Made by a program: the position numbers and the translations under genes. From assembly GCF_048077055.1 (NCBI RefSeq), contig NZ_CP182236.1:3782001-3846000 (forward strand): DNA of 64,000 bases, in the 5' to 3' direction. Source of the DNA: Egbenema bharatensis. Lineage in GTDB: Bacteria; Cyanobacteriota; Cyanobacteriia; Elainellales; Elainellaceae. Below the pieces are notes generated by a model. The model had not been told where the DNA came from. It searched no databases and saw nothing but the letters and a program-made list of their open reading frames with translations. This document shows positions 36,372 to 46,137 of the stretch, in pieces (within the stretch, counting starts at the first letter, position 1; each line of letters opens with the position of its first letter).

Positions 36372-39059
36372 TCATGCCGCTGCTACAAGAAACAGTTGGT
36401 TGCGGTGGGCGGCTAGTAGATGGAATGCTTTGCCTGTGACTAATTCCAGCATATGGATAATATGCTCTGGACGCAGCATCGTGCCATCATTGCGACAGCT
36501 TCCCACGAAACGCAAGACAACGGCTTCTGAATGGGCAGAAAGGGATTGCCTCTGACTGAGTTTTGAGGAATCTATCGGCACTACTTCCAGTTCCCAAAGC
36601 CGATCGCGGAGATTGACCCACTTTTGCTTCCCTGATTTTGTGGTGTGTTCCATCAGCAGTTCAGGCGTTGCCAGAATTTGACCCACCCAGTCCTGCCACT
36701 GAGCGACGGAGGGATCTGGATCCGGCGTTTCGTCTGCCAGACAAACCGCGATCTGATATTCGGCTTGTTCTAGCTGCTGAGTTGCAGAGGACGTGCCTGG
36801 AGCCAACTCTTCCACCCGATAAATTGGAACATCGGCAGGAAGCTGGGCTGCAAACTGATGGTGAAAGGTATTTACATCCATGGTCTGGGTCAGATCAAAC
36901 TCAGCAATTTCAGCCGAACTTGTCACTCCCAGCGACAGGGCATTGGCAAAAGAGATCCGAGGGCCAGGGTGAAACCCTCCCGTAAAGGAGATGGGAATCG
37001 CAGCTCGACGGATAGCGCGATCGAATAGCCGCACCAGATCCAGATGGCTCACTAAGGACATATCTCCCTGCTTGCCAAACCAGACCCTTAACCGCTGTAC
37101 CCGTTCTTGATGGGGAACAAAGTGTCCTGAGAATTTGGGAATGGGTAAGGGGGGAACCACGATGTTGTGCCCAAAGTCAGCTCCGCAGACACCACAGTGG
37201 GAACAACCTTCAAAGGAGCAATCAGGAACCGTGGCAGCTTCTAAGGCTCGATGCAAGTCAGCTTGCAGCCAGTCCTTATCAATCCCGGTATCGACATGAT
37301 CCCAGGGCAACGGTAACGCCAGGAGGTTCTCCAGGAATGAGACTTCATGGGCCTGCGCTTCTCCTTTGAACTGTAGATTCCATTCGCCCGATTCTACTGC
37401 TCGATACTTGCAGTCCAGTCCAGCTTCCTCAATGGCTTCCGTCCAGGCACTGAAAGCGCGATCGAGGCTTTCCCACCAGGCATCCATACCCGCCCCCAAT
37501 TCCCAGGCGCGACGGATCACCGCCGAGAGCCGCCGATCGCCCCGTCCCAGGAAGTCTTCCATAGCTGACAGGCGAATATCGGTGAAGTTAGCCTTTACCC
37601 CGCGAATAGTACGGAACTCCTGCCGCAGCAGGTCTTGCTTACGCCGGAATTCTGTAGTAGAAACCGAGTGCCATTGAAACGGCGTGTGAGGTTTGGGGGT
37701 GAAGTTAGAAATGGTGACGTTAAAACTAATGGGTTTTCTACCCTTGGTGCGACACTCCTGTTGCAACCAGCGCATGGTTTCCGCAATGCCCAACACATCG
37801 GCATCCGTTTCCCCTGGCAACCCAATCATGAAGTAGAGCTTTACCCTATCCCAGCCCTGCTCGTAGGCAGTTTTTACCCCTCGTAGCAGTTCTTCATTGG
37901 TTAATCCCTTGTTGATAATGTCCCGCATGCGCTGGGTTCCTGCTTCGGGCGCAAAGGTCAGGGAAGCTTGCCGGGTGCCGCCAATGATGTGAGCAATGTT
38001 CTCATCAAAGCGATCGACCCGTTGGCTGGGTAAGGACAGAGAGATATTTTCACCCTGAAGCCGGTTTTTTACCTCCAGACCCACTGCTGGTAGAGCCAGA
38101 TAGTCCGAACAACTCAGAGAGAGCAGCGAAAACTCATTATATCCAGTGGCACGCATGCCCTGTTCGATCGCATCCACCACCTGATCGGGGGCAACATCCC
38201 TGGCTGGGCGGGTTAGCATCCCTGGTTGGCAGAATCGACACCCGCGGGTGCACCCCCGTCGGATTTCCACGGTCAGGCGATCGTGAACGGTTTCGACATA
38301 AGGTACTAAACCAATTGAGTAGGCAGGAATTGGATCAGCAACTCGGCGAAGAACCCGTTCTGGCACATCAGCCCGATTAGGATGCACCGAGCCATTTGAG
38401 TCCACATCATAAAACTGAGGCACATAAACCCCAGGCACCTGAGCCAAGTCGAGCAGCAATGCCTCCCGATCTAATCCGGCAGACTTGCCTTCCTCAATCA
38501 CCAGAGCAATTTCGGGCAGTAACTCTTCCCCATCTCCCAGGGCAATGAAATCCAGGAAATCTGCGTAGGGTTCGGGGTTAGAAGTCGCAGTTTGTCCGCC
38601 TGCAAAAATGAGGGGATAGCAGCCCTGTTCAACATTCCACGCGCCACTCTGCATGCGCTCGCGCCAAGTTAGAGGAATCTGGGCTAAATCGAGCATCTCC
38701 AGGATGTTTGTCGCCCCTAGCTCGTAGCTAAGGCTGAATCCTAGAATATCGAAGGCTGTAAGCGATCGCTTTGACTCTACGGCAAACAGGGGAGTTTGGG
38801 TTGTCCGTAACTTCGTAGCCAAATCAGGAGCTGGAAGGTAAGCGCGATCGCATAGTTGGCGGGGCTGAGCATTGAGGATGCTGTAAAGGATGATGTGGCC
38901 TAAGTTAGAGGCTCCAACCTCATATACCTCTGGGTAAGTCAGTACCCAACGGACACTGGCGGTTTCCCAATCTTTGTGAACGGAACCCAACTCATTGCCC
39001 AGGTAACGGGCAGGGCGGGAGATTTCTGGGGTTAATAGCTGTTCAACTGCAACTGCCAC
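36372..39059 (-). CDS. B12-binding/radical-SAM protein with C-terminal DUF2344 domain (TIGR03960/TIGR03936 fusion)
   Basis: An 895-residue protein. An N-terminal cobalamin-binding-like part (VRWVLTYPEVYEVGASNLGH), a radical-SAM core with RRGCTRGCRFCQPGM (CxxxCxxC cluster) and MIGLPGETDADVLGI, then from about residue 680 the DUF2344 part (FGKQGDMSLVSHLDLVRLFD, PISFTGGFHPGPRISFA). Fusions of these parts are common in cyanobacteria and plants. The conserved Cys-rich SFEGCSHCGVCGADFGHN lies between them. The reaction is unknown. GTG start at 39059. Confidence 0.9.
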   Translation of the reverse strand: MAVAVEQLLTPEISRPARYLGNELGSVHKDWETASVRWVLTYPEVYEVGASNLGHIILYSILNAQPRQLCDRAYLPAPDLATKLRTTQTPLFAVESKRSLTAFDILGFSLSYELGATNILEMLDLAQIPLTWRERMQSGAWNVEQGCYPLIFAGGQTATSNPEPYADFLDFIALGDGEELLPEIALVIEEGKSAGLDREALLLDLAQVPGVYVPQFYDVDSNGSVHPNRADVPERVLRRVADPIPAYSIGLVPYVETVHDRLTVEIRRGCTRGCRFCQPGMLTRPARDVAPDQVVDAIEQGMRATGYNEFSLLSLSCSDYLALPAVGLEVKNRLQGENISLSLPSQRVDRFDENIAHIIGGTRQASLTFAPEAGTQRMRDIINKGLTNEELLRGVKTAYEQGWDRVKLYFMIGLPGETDADVLGIAETMRWLQQECRTKGRKPISFNVTISNFTPKPHTPFQWHSVSTTEFRRKQDLLRQEFRTIRGVKANFTDIRLSAMEDFLGRGDRRLSAVIRRAWELGAGMDAWWESLDRAFSAWTEAIEEAGLDCKYRAVESGEWNLQFKGEAQAHEVSFLENLLALPLPWDHVDTGIDKDWLQADLHRALEAATVPDCSFEGCSHCGVCGADFGHNIVVPPLPIPKFSGHFVPHQERVQRLRVWFGKQGDMSLVSHLDLVRLFDRAIRRAAIPISFTGGFHPGPRISFANALSLGVTSSAEIAEFDLTQTMDVNTFHHQFAAQLPADVPIYRVEELAPGTSSATQQLEQAEYQIAVCLADETPDPDPSVAQWQDWVGQILATPELLMEHTTKSGKQKWVNLRDRLWELEVVPIDSSKLSQRQSLSAHSEAVVLRFVGSCRNDGTMLRPEHIIHMLELVTGKAFHLLAAHRNQLFLVAAA

Positions 39060-39499
39060 AATGAATCGAATCCCAACGCAACGGACTAGAAGGCTATATA
39101 AAACAAGGCTATAGCCTTAACTATACCGAATGTAGATGAAACCCTGCTTGAACGGCTAAACGACTGCTGCGGAGATCCAGGCTGAACATTACCCTAAACA
39201 ACCGACGCATAGTCACCTTAAATGTTCGATGACCATGCGTCCTAAAGCCTCAATGGATGAGACTTCAACTCAACTCGATATTCGCCGTTTGAACTAATTC
39301 CGCAAGCCAGTGCGATCGTTAGTCCAGCGTGGATCTTGATCTTAATGACTCAGATGATTCAGTCCAGTCTTGCCTCAGGTACAGCTACCATTCCAGAAAC
39401 CTTTGCCCAGTTCAAATCCCATTGTTGCGTGAACTGTGTCCTCACAGAGGGGGAATAGCCTGGTTAGAATCAACGAACGACGGTAGTAAGGCAGAAATC
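39060..39499. other. Intergenic region, nothing recognised
   Basis: About 440 bases upstream of the radical-SAM gene and downstream of the STAS gene. Frames present here are short and lack coding character. A tRNA-like T-loop sequence was looked at and rejected. Confidence 0.5.
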
Positions 39500-39838
39500 T
39501 TATGCTGCCAAGGCATCAACACCAGGAAGGCTTTCAAAAATTTGAAATACGCGATCGAGCTGTGTTAGCTCTAATACAATGCGGACGGATGGTGAAATAC
39601 CACACAGTCCAAATTGCTTATTTAAGCGTTGTGCTAGCGTCATCGTCGATATGAGTACCATTAACCCTTCGCTGTCCAAGGAGTCAACCTGGCTCATGTC
39701 AACGAGTAGGGACGCATTTTCTAACGAGGAAACCGTTTCCGCTAACTGCTGCTTCAATACGGCAGCATTCTCTGCATTAATATGACCGCTAGGCTGAAAG
39801 ACTTTCATTTGAGCGCGGGCGAGAGAACCTTGCATCAT
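39500..39838 (-). CDS. STAS-domain protein (anti-sigma-factor antagonist-like)
   Basis: About 112 residues forming one STAS domain (MKVFQPSGHINAENAAVLKQ, LLVDMSQVDSLDSEGLMVL). The usual phospho-site motif D-S-(S/T)-G is DSEGL here, with Ser in the expected place. STAS proteins of this kind act in partner-switching with a kinase/phosphatase. The open frame begins at TTG 39862, but the ATG at 39838 after AGGA is preferred. No partner gene is adjacent. Confidence 0.82.
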   Translation of the reverse strand: MMQGSLARAQMKVFQPSGHINAENAAVLKQQLAETVSSLENASLLVDMSQVDSLDSEGLMVLISTMTLAQRLNKQFGLCGISPSVRIVLELTQLDRVFQIFESLPGVDALAA

Positions 39839-40486
39839 TATCAATCCTGCCTGAACAAACAACCAATAGGTGAAAAGAAATTAGAAGCACCTTGTCCAAG
39901 ATAGGGGCATCCGGGACAATGTAAACGACCATAACCCCAGATTTCCAGTAGAGACTACTGTAATGGTGAGATTTTGCTAAATCTTCACGATTCAGATTGA
40001 CTTATTTAAGTTTTCTGCAAGCATCGTCATTTTTGTGTGTATCGCACTACAAAATTCTTTTGCTTACGCTCTAATCTCTGACTCTGGATAAGGATTGATT
40101 TTGGCATAGAACCCTTGATCGATCGTCTACCCAACGAAGGGCTTTCATCGCTTTTACAATGGGAAAGACAGAACATCCGCCTCAGATTTAAAATATTTAA
40201 TATAAACAGACTCCTTTCAGCAACAGTAGGGTAGCTTTACTGAAGCTAAACCGTTAATATGCTCTGAAACCTGATCCCTGCTGATGATCCCTACTGATCC
40301 TGATCCACTGAGACTGGTTTATCCGAAATGCTAGCGAGCACTGTTGAAGTACGAAGTAGATTTATTGAAGAGAAGGCGTGACTAGGATCACTTGGGGCAG
40401 GAGGCTTAGATCATGGGCGTTACTCCTTCCATGACCGAGGATCTGGGTTAGGAAAGCCCCCCTATATCACCGTGGTGTTACTTGCT
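39839..40486. other. AT-rich intergenic region
   Basis: About 650 bases between divergent genes with no recognised RNA or protein gene. It presumably holds the promoters of the STAS gene and of the small protein at 40487. Confidence 0.5.
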
Positions 40487-40681
40487 ATGAAAACTACTCA
40501 CGTTATCCGTCAACTAGTTGGAAAAGCTTTACAGCTTAAGCAACTTACCCCCGATATCGAAAATGAGATTAACTACGAGTTAACTCGCCTGGGATATATC
40601 TCCGATGTAGATTATGAAGCTCTGGAACTGCTGATGGCAGAGATGGATGCTGGACGGATTCGTTTAGTTCCGAGTCCATGA
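40487..40681 (+). CDS. Small conserved cyanobacterial protein
   Basis: A 64-residue acidic helical protein (MKTTHVIRQLVGKALQLKQL, EINYELTRLGYISDVDYEAL). It resembles small proteins found widely in filamentous cyanobacteria and of unknown function. The frame opens at GTG 40472, but the ATG at 40487 fits the homologous start. Short length with clear amphipathic helices and codon use like neighbours support it being real. Confidence 0.7.
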   Translation: MKTTHVIRQLVGKALQLKQLTPDIENEINYELTRLGYISDVDYEALELLMAEMDAGRIRLVPSP

Positions 40682-40715
40682 CGAGCTTGCCATATGGGTC
40701 GTGTAGCCTTGGTGG

Positions 40716-40790
40716 GCCATCAGTACGTCATACCATCAGTACGTCATAAATGAGTCATAGGTAAGGAGTCATAGGTAAGGAGCCATAGGC
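40716..40790. repeat. Two small tandem repeats
   Basis: CCATCAGTACGTCATA occurs twice in a row, then (G)AGTCATAGGTAAGG twice with a related third copy. They lie in the gap after the small protein gene; no function is evident. Confidence 0.6.
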
Positions 40791-40935
40791 ATCGTCCGTT
40801 CAGCATAATCCATAGGAAAGTTAAAGTAACCAACCCGATTGAGTCAGCCAAGTTCGGTTAACAGGGACAATTCACTGCGTAAAAGCCAATCAGCGGATGT
40901 TTAGAGTAGTTTGAGATTATGGGGTGCAGCATCCG

Positions 40936-41397
40936 CTAGACGTGAAAAGCTTCTGGATAAGCTTGCCAAAGCTCCTGAATGAAGTTTTGCAGACGGGAGT
41001 GGCTGTGGGGATTAGCAGTAGTTGTAGCACTGCTGTCGGGTGCTGCTTTAAGGGCATTGAGCGTTGCCAGGATGGGCAATACATCGGTATCCAGGGCAGC
41101 AGTGAACAGGCTGGAAGGGCAGAGCAGATCTGCTCCTTGCCGCAGGTCATAGAAGCTAAACTCCAGTAGATCGGCTGGATCGGGTAGATCGATCGCCTCA
41201 GGAAGGGTTCCAGAATTCGGGCGAGAACTGGGCAAAGGTGAAGGATTGCTTCCCAACAACTCGCCCGGTATTGCCGTCAGGGCGATCGGGCGAACCCAAC
41301 ACATCCCCCTTTCCTCGATCACCTGGATCACTTCTGCATATAGCCGAGTATTTCGATGTTCCAGGTAGAGAATTTGTCCCGATCGAAAGTCTGCCAT
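40936..41397 (-). CDS. Conserved cyanobacterial hypothetical protein
   Basis: A 153-residue protein. The N-terminus forms a small beta-barrel-like segment (GQILYLEHRNTRLYAEVIQV, CWVRPIALTAIP), followed by a Pro/Ser-rich linker and a hydrophilic C-terminal part (LQNFIQELWQAYPEAFHV). I do not recognise a characterised family. ATG at 41397; isolated between intergenic regions. Confidence 0.65.
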   Translation of the reverse strand: MADFRSGQILYLEHRNTRLYAEVIQVIEERGMCWVRPIALTAIPGELLGSNPSPLPSSRPNSGTLPEAIDLPDPADLLEFSFYDLRQGADLLCPSSLFTAALDTDVLPILATLNALKAAPDSSATTTANPHSHSRLQNFIQELWQAYPEAFHV

Positions 41398-41466
41398 AGT
41401 TTAGGATGACTCAATACAGACTGTACAGCTTTTGGGCAACTTGACTGCAATGTTGCTCCGCCTTGA

Positions 41467-41595
41467 GGGAGCATGTCACTTTTGCAGCCCTCACCCTAAA
41501 TCCCTCTCCCAAAGGGAGAGGGACTTCCGATCCCCTTCTCCCTGGGGAGAAGGGGCTGGGGGATGAGGGTAAACTTTCAAAGGTGACATGCTCCC
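41467..41595. mobile_element. 129-bp MITE with 18-bp terminal inverted repeats
   Basis: Ends GGGAGCATGTCACTTTTG (41467-41484) and CAAAGGTGACATGCTCCC (41578-41595) are inverted repeats with one mismatch. The element is flanked by a perfect 8-bp duplication CGCCTTGA (41459-41466 and 41596-41603), proof of transposition. Inside is a second stem-loop system (CCCTCTCCCAAAGGGAGAGG, then TTCTCCCTGGGGAGAA) and no coding sequence. It must have been mobilised in trans by a transposase that recognises these ends; the parent family is unknown. Confidence 0.88.
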
Positions 41596-41603
41596 CGCCT
41601 TGA

Positions 41604-42105
41604 TGCGAAATCCAGAGGGATTCTGGTTAGTCCACTGATCCATAAACTGATGCATCAACACCAGTACCGATAGATGTACTTTCTTGTATATCAAATATCT
41701 TTCTGTTTTTGTCAGTGGTAAGAAGGCGGACACCAACAACCATGCTGTAGGGTGCTGTCAGGCAAAGCGGTTCCGTCCCGTCCCATGAGGCTTTGATGGG
41801 TTACGCAGTCGATAACGCCTCCTCCAACCAGATAGAGCTTTCTACTGGATGAATCATTCAATGGCAGTGGATCATTAGCCAGACGCACCCCAATTGCAAT
41901 TTATTCCCTTCAGCTTTGAGGGAGTGGCTGGACGATCGCCCTGCGGTTTTTCTCTACCCTTTATGAAATGGGACTACCGGACGATGGATGGAACGGCAGG
42001 CTTTGCCAATTTTTATTTAATCAATCAATTTTTCCGATCGCTTTATTTTCAGAGCCAGATCCTTGATGATTAGAATAATGAGCAGCCCTGTCCCTTCTAG
42101 CCTGG
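41604..42105. other. Intergenic region, nothing recognised
   Basis: About 500 bases downstream of the MITE and upstream of the COP23 gene. No gene, RNA or strong hairpin was recognised; promoter signals for the next gene are not clear. Confidence 0.45.
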
Positions 42106-43266
42106 ATGATGATTCAAGATATGGCTATGAAACGACTTAAGTTCTTTAGTGGTCTGACATTAGGGATAGCAGCATCTATCCTGCTGAATATTGGTACACT
42201 GCGCTCGGTCAGGGCCAGTGAGGCGGTGTCAATTCAATTTGGCTCAGTAGTTACAGGTAGGCTGGAGTCAGGTAACAACCAGTTGCCTGCTGATGGGAGC
42301 TATTACAATGCCTATACTTTTGAAGGGCAAGCGGGTCAGCGAATCCAAGTCACCATGAGCAGTGATGAATTAGACTCCTATCTCATCCTGCTGGATGTCG
42401 CCGGTAATAGCCTCATTCAAAATGACGATGGTGGCGATGGTTTAGATGCTCAAATCGTTTACACACTGCCTGAGAGTGGACGCTATACGATCTATGCCAA
42501 TGCCCATAGTTCTGGGCAAACCGGAGCGTATCGGCTGGAACTGCTGATGGTTGATGTCAGTACGTCTGCTGCTGTAGAGCCTCGATATTTCTGCGATGAG
42601 AGCGGTCGCAATCCAGTGATTCAGGCCAGACGGAAAGATGGTGTGGTGGGTTCGCTGATTGAATGGACATCGGACACTACGCCTGCCAACATTTCTCGAT
42701 TGGAGCGATGCCGTCGAGTGGCCAGCAATCTCGAAACAAATCACAGCCGTCTAGGGCGCAGCTTTGCGATTACAGCAGGCACTTTACAGGGGCAACCCGT
42801 TGTGTGTGCAGGAACGGCTCCAGGGATTTGTGATCCGGAGGGACAAATTTTGTTGGCGGCAACCCGGGATGAAGCGCGCCGGATTGCGATTGAGCTGGGG
42901 ACTGGAATCAATGCCCTGCAAAATGCTCCAACCCCGATCGATGAAAATGATACAACCCCGCTTGCAGTCGTTCCGCAGTTCAACTTTTTAGACATTCTAT
43001 CCTATAGCAATTGCGTGGAGGATGTGATTCAGCTTTACCAAAACCCTGAACGGTTACGGATACAGGGTCGGCGTAGTGATTGTCTATCGGAAGTGTTTGC
43101 CCAATATCCTAACGGCATTTCTCGATCGCAAGCTCTGGAAATCCTGGCAGCGGCCGATCAGTTTGCCACTTCGGCTCGGCGGGATGCACTGTTATATCCT
43201 CCTAGAGGGCAAAGGGTTCGGATTCGAGAGATTTTTGGCTATACCTACAGTATTGATCAGCAATAA
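42106..43266 (+). CDS. Secreted protein with PPC domain and COP23 domain
   Basis: A 386-residue exported protein. A signal peptide (FFSGLTLGIAASILLNIGTL) is followed by a bacterial pre-peptidase C-terminal (PPC) domain (residues ~40-150: VVTGRLESGNNQLPADGSYY, YTFEGQAGQRIQVTMSS, YTIYANA) and a COP23 domain (YFCDESGRNPVIQARRKDG, RCRRVASNLET and C-x-C residues). COP23 was named from a circadian-oscillating cyanobacterial protein. The first Met is at 42106; MKRLKFF at 42127 is also possible. Confidence 0.85.
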   Translation: MMIQDMAMKRLKFFSGLTLGIAASILLNIGTLRSVRASEAVSIQFGSVVTGRLESGNNQLPADGSYYNAYTFEGQAGQRIQVTMSSDELDSYLILLDVAGNSLIQNDDGGDGLDAQIVYTLPESGRYTIYANAHSSGQTGAYRLELLMVDVSTSAAVEPRYFCDESGRNPVIQARRKDGVVGSLIEWTSDTTPANISRLERCRRVASNLETNHSRLGRSFAITAGTLQGQPVVCAGTAPGICDPEGQILLAATRDEARRIAIELGTGINALQNAPTPIDENDTTPLAVVPQFNFLDILSYSNCVEDVIQLYQNPERLRIQGRRSDCLSEVFAQYPNGISRSQALEILAAADQFATSARRDALLYPPRGQRVRIREIFGYTYSIDQQ

Positions 43267-43287
43267 AATCAACCTCAATCGACTCCG

Positions 43288-43308
43288 GGGTGGACGGTTC
43301 GTCCACCC
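43288..43308. terminator. Hairpin after COP23 gene
   Basis: GGGTGGAC-GGTTC-GTCCACCC is a perfect 8-bp stem with a 5-base loop, 22 bp after the stop codon. No T-run follows, so it is a terminator-like stem by position only. Confidence 0.5.
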
Positions 43309-43331
43309 GTTCCCTGCTCCACTCACTTCAT

Positions 43332-43406
43332 TCACCCTGCATTCATCACCTCTGGTGGAATCAGAACCCGATCGATCGCGTGAATGACTCCATGACTTGC
43401 TGTTAC
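43332..43406 (-). pseudogene. 3' remnant of a fasciclin (FAS1) domain gene
   Basis: The minus strand reads VTASHGVIHAIDRVLIPPEV to a TGA stop, the C-terminal strand of a FAS1 domain (typical ends read NGVIHVIDTVLLPP). Upstream of it a stop codon in the same frame and a short tandem duplication (TTACTTGC units) interrupt the rest, so only about 24 codons remain next to the U32 gene. Confidence 0.7.
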
Positions 43407-43447
43407 TTGCCGTTACTTGCTGTAATCTCTGCCGCACTGTGTGAACT

Positions 43448-46078
43448 ATGTCTACCCCGTCCCCTTCGATCGTACCTTCCCCTGTTTCGCTCAGATGGTC
43501 TACGACCGACCGGAGGTCATCGCCAGAGCTACTGGCTCCAGCCGGAAACTGGGAGTGTGCCAAAGCTGCCGTTGAAAATGGGGCTGATGCAATTTATTTT
43601 GGGCTGGAACGGTTTAATGCTCGGATGCGAGCACAGAACTTTACGGAAGCTGATCTGCCCCAATTAATGGAGTTTTTGCACCGTCGCGGAGTTAAGGGTT
43701 ACATTACGCTGAATACGTTGGTTTTTCCTGGCGAACTCCCCGAGGCTGAACAATATCTTCGCACCATGATCACAGCGGGTGTGGATGCAGTAATTGTGCA
43801 GGATATTGGCATTTGTCGCCTGATTCGCCATCTGTCTCCCGACTTTCCGATTCATGCTTCTACACAGATGACCATTACTAGCGCAGTTGGCGTTGAATTC
43901 GCTCAATCTCTGGGCTGCCAGTTAGTGGTTTTGGCGCGGGAATGTGCCCTGAAGGAAATTAACAAAATTCAGCAGCAGATGGTCGATCGCCAGATTGCCT
44001 TACCTCTGGAAGTTTTTGTGCATGGAGCGTTATGTGTTGCTTATTCTGGACAGTGCCTGACCAGCGAAGCTTTAGGCGGACGTTCTGCCAATCGAGGGGA
44101 ATGTGCTCAGGCCTGCCGGATGCCCTATGAGCTGATTGCAGATGGAGAACGAGTGGAACTGGGCGATCGCAGCTATCTTCTCAGTCCTCAAGACTTATCT
44201 GGCTTAGCGGTTCTACCGGATCTGATCCGAGCAGGAGTCCACTGTCTCAAAATCGAAGGTCGCCTCAAGTCCCCCGAATACGTAGCCAATGTCACCCGCG
44301 TCTACCGACAGGCGATCGATCGAGCCTGCCACCTCACCCCTGCTCACCCCTCATCGCCTACGCCGCCGCCCTCAGCCCTACGGACTACCACCCACGCTCC
44401 CGCAAACAGTCCTCAGTCCTCCGATCGCTACAACCTGGAAATGGCCTTCTCTCGCGGACTTTACACCGGATGGTTTCGCGGTATTAATAATCAGGAATTG
44501 GTTCATGCTCGCTTTGGCAAAAAGCGGGGAGTGTATTTAGGGGAAGTGAAGCGCGTTCAGAAGGAGCACATTACCATTCACCTGCAAGCTCCTGTGAAAC
44601 CTGGAGATGGCGTGGTGTTTGACAACGGGCATCCAGAAGCGAAGGAGGAAGGCGGACGGATTTTTGCGGTAGACACACACGGAGCAGAGGCGGTTTTATC
44701 CTTTGGGCGCGGCAGTTTAAACCTGAAGCGGATTCACCCTGGCGATAAGGTTTGGAAGACCAGTGATCCAGAACTCGGTCGCCAATTGCGGCAAAGCTAC
44801 GCTGGAGATACGCCTCACTTCCAGCAGTCCATTGATTTAGAAGTTTACGGGGAGCTGGATCAGCCACTTATGGTGATTGCCCGCGACCCACAGGGTCATG
44901 TGGTGCAGGTGGAGTCTGCCATGCCTCTGGTGGTTGCCCATAGTCAGCCATTGACTGTCGATCGCCTTTCCGATCAACTCAGTCGCCTGGGGAACACTCC
45001 TTTTCGCCTGGGAACCCTGTCTGCGCAGCTCAACGGCTCCCTGATGCTGCCTATCAGCGAACTCAACCGCCTCCGCCGCGAAGTCGTTAGCCAACTGGAA
45101 GCCCAACGGATTCAGCCCAAACGCTGGCAACTTTACCCCGATCGTACCCTCTCCGATCTGCTACCCACTTCCTCTGCTGCTCCGTCCAGCCCGGCTCAAC
45201 TGATCGTCCTCGTCCGTACCCTGCCCCAGATCCAAGCCGCCCTCCAGGCTGGAATGCCTACCCTCTACTGCGAACTGGAAGATCCACGCCAGTATCAAGA
45301 AGCGGTGAGAGTGGTTAGAACATACCGACAGGGATCAAGCGTCCGGGAGCCGGCAGCCTCCCTGTCCTCTACTCTCCCGCCTCCTGAACTTTTCGTTGCC
45401 CCTCCCCGCATTACTAAACCTAATGAGAACTGGATCTTGCAACAGGTGCGATCGGCAGATGCAGACGGATATTTGATTCGTAATTACGATCAGTTGGAGT
45501 ATTTTAGGAACGATCGCTGTATTGGGGATTTTTCGCTGAATGTGGCCAATCCCCTCACAGCAAGTTATTTTAAGCAGGAATTTAATCTGGAACGCTTAAC
45601 GGTATCCTATGACCTCAACATCGATCAACTACAGGATTTTATGAAAACCTGTCCAGCGCATTGGTTTGAAGTCACAATTCACCAGCATATGCCCATGTTT
45701 CATATGGAGCATTGTGTCTTTTGTGCATTCCTGTCGGAAGGAACTGATTTTACCAACTGTGGTCGCCCCTGCGAAACCCATGAGGTAAAATTACGCGATC
45801 GCACGGGTACGGAACATATTCTCCAGGCAGATGCCGGATGCCGGAATACGGTTTTTAACGGTGTAGCTCAAACCGGAGCCGAATATGTTCACCGCTTAAT
45901 GGAATTGGGTGTGAATCAGTTCAGGATTGAATTTGTCAACGAAACGCCTGAGCAGGTCACTCAAATTATTCGTCGATACCAACAATTGCTGCGATTTGAG
46001 ATCAAGGGTTCTCAGCTTTGGCGAGCGTTGAAACTTCAGAATCAATTAGGGGTGACTCGTGGAGCAATGGTGGATTAA
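43448..46078 (+). CDS. Peptidase U32-family protein (RlhA/YdcP-like, with DUF3656)
   Basis: An 876-residue protein. The N-terminal U32 core has LLAPAGNWECAKAAVENGAD, VQDIGICRLIRHL and the cysteine motif VHGALCVAYSGQCLTSEALG followed by RSANRGECAQACRMPYEL. A middle region with proline-rich spacer (residues ~290-325) and a C-terminal U32-type part with PMFHMEHCVFCAFLSEGT, FTNCGRPC and ADAGCRNTVF adds more conserved cysteines. E. coli RlhA hydroxylates 23S rRNA C2501; a similar RNA-hydroxylating role is plausible. ATG 43448. Confidence 0.88.
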   Translation: MSTPSPSIVPSPVSLRWSTTDRRSSPELLAPAGNWECAKAAVENGADAIYFGLERFNARMRAQNFTEADLPQLMEFLHRRGVKGYITLNTLVFPGELPEAEQYLRTMITAGVDAVIVQDIGICRLIRHLSPDFPIHASTQMTITSAVGVEFAQSLGCQLVVLARECALKEINKIQQQMVDRQIALPLEVFVHGALCVAYSGQCLTSEALGGRSANRGECAQACRMPYELIADGERVELGDRSYLLSPQDLSGLAVLPDLIRAGVHCLKIEGRLKSPEYVANVTRVYRQAIDRACHLTPAHPSSPTPPPSALRTTTHAPANSPQSSDRYNLEMAFSRGLYTGWFRGINNQELVHARFGKKRGVYLGEVKRVQKEHITIHLQAPVKPGDGVVFDNGHPEAKEEGGRIFAVDTHGAEAVLSFGRGSLNLKRIHPGDKVWKTSDPELGRQLRQSYAGDTPHFQQSIDLEVYGELDQPLMVIARDPQGHVVQVESAMPLVVAHSQPLTVDRLSDQLSRLGNTPFRLGTLSAQLNGSLMLPISELNRLRREVVSQLEAQRIQPKRWQLYPDRTLSDLLPTSSAAPSSPAQLIVLVRTLPQIQAALQAGMPTLYCELEDPRQYQEAVRVVRTYRQGSSVREPAASLSSTLPPPELFVAPPRITKPNENWILQQVRSADADGYLIRNYDQLEYFRNDRCIGDFSLNVANPLTASYFKQEFNLERLTVSYDLNIDQLQDFMKTCPAHWFEVTIHQHMPMFHMEHCVFCAFLSEGTDFTNCGRPCETHEVKLRDRTGTEHILQADAGCRNTVFNGVAQTGAEYVHRLMELGVNQFRIEFVNETPEQVTQIIRRYQQLLRFEIKGSQLWRALKLQNQLGVTRGAMVD

Positions 46079-46137
46079 GCCAACCTTTAGGATGGTTTGC
46101 AAACGCCCCTAACCCTATCCGCTGCTTCTAAATGTTC

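Noticed and set aside
36112..36439. Two short overlapping frames upstream of rne
   Set aside because: Opposite strands, no recognisable family, codon use unlike neighbours; more likely leader DNA.
39405..39435. tRNA T-loop-like TTCAAATCCC
   Set aside because: The flanks do not pair and no acceptor or anticodon arm could be built around it.
41491..41739. Open frame of 82 codons across the MITE
   Set aside because: Runs through the palindromic element and its flank; no family resemblance.
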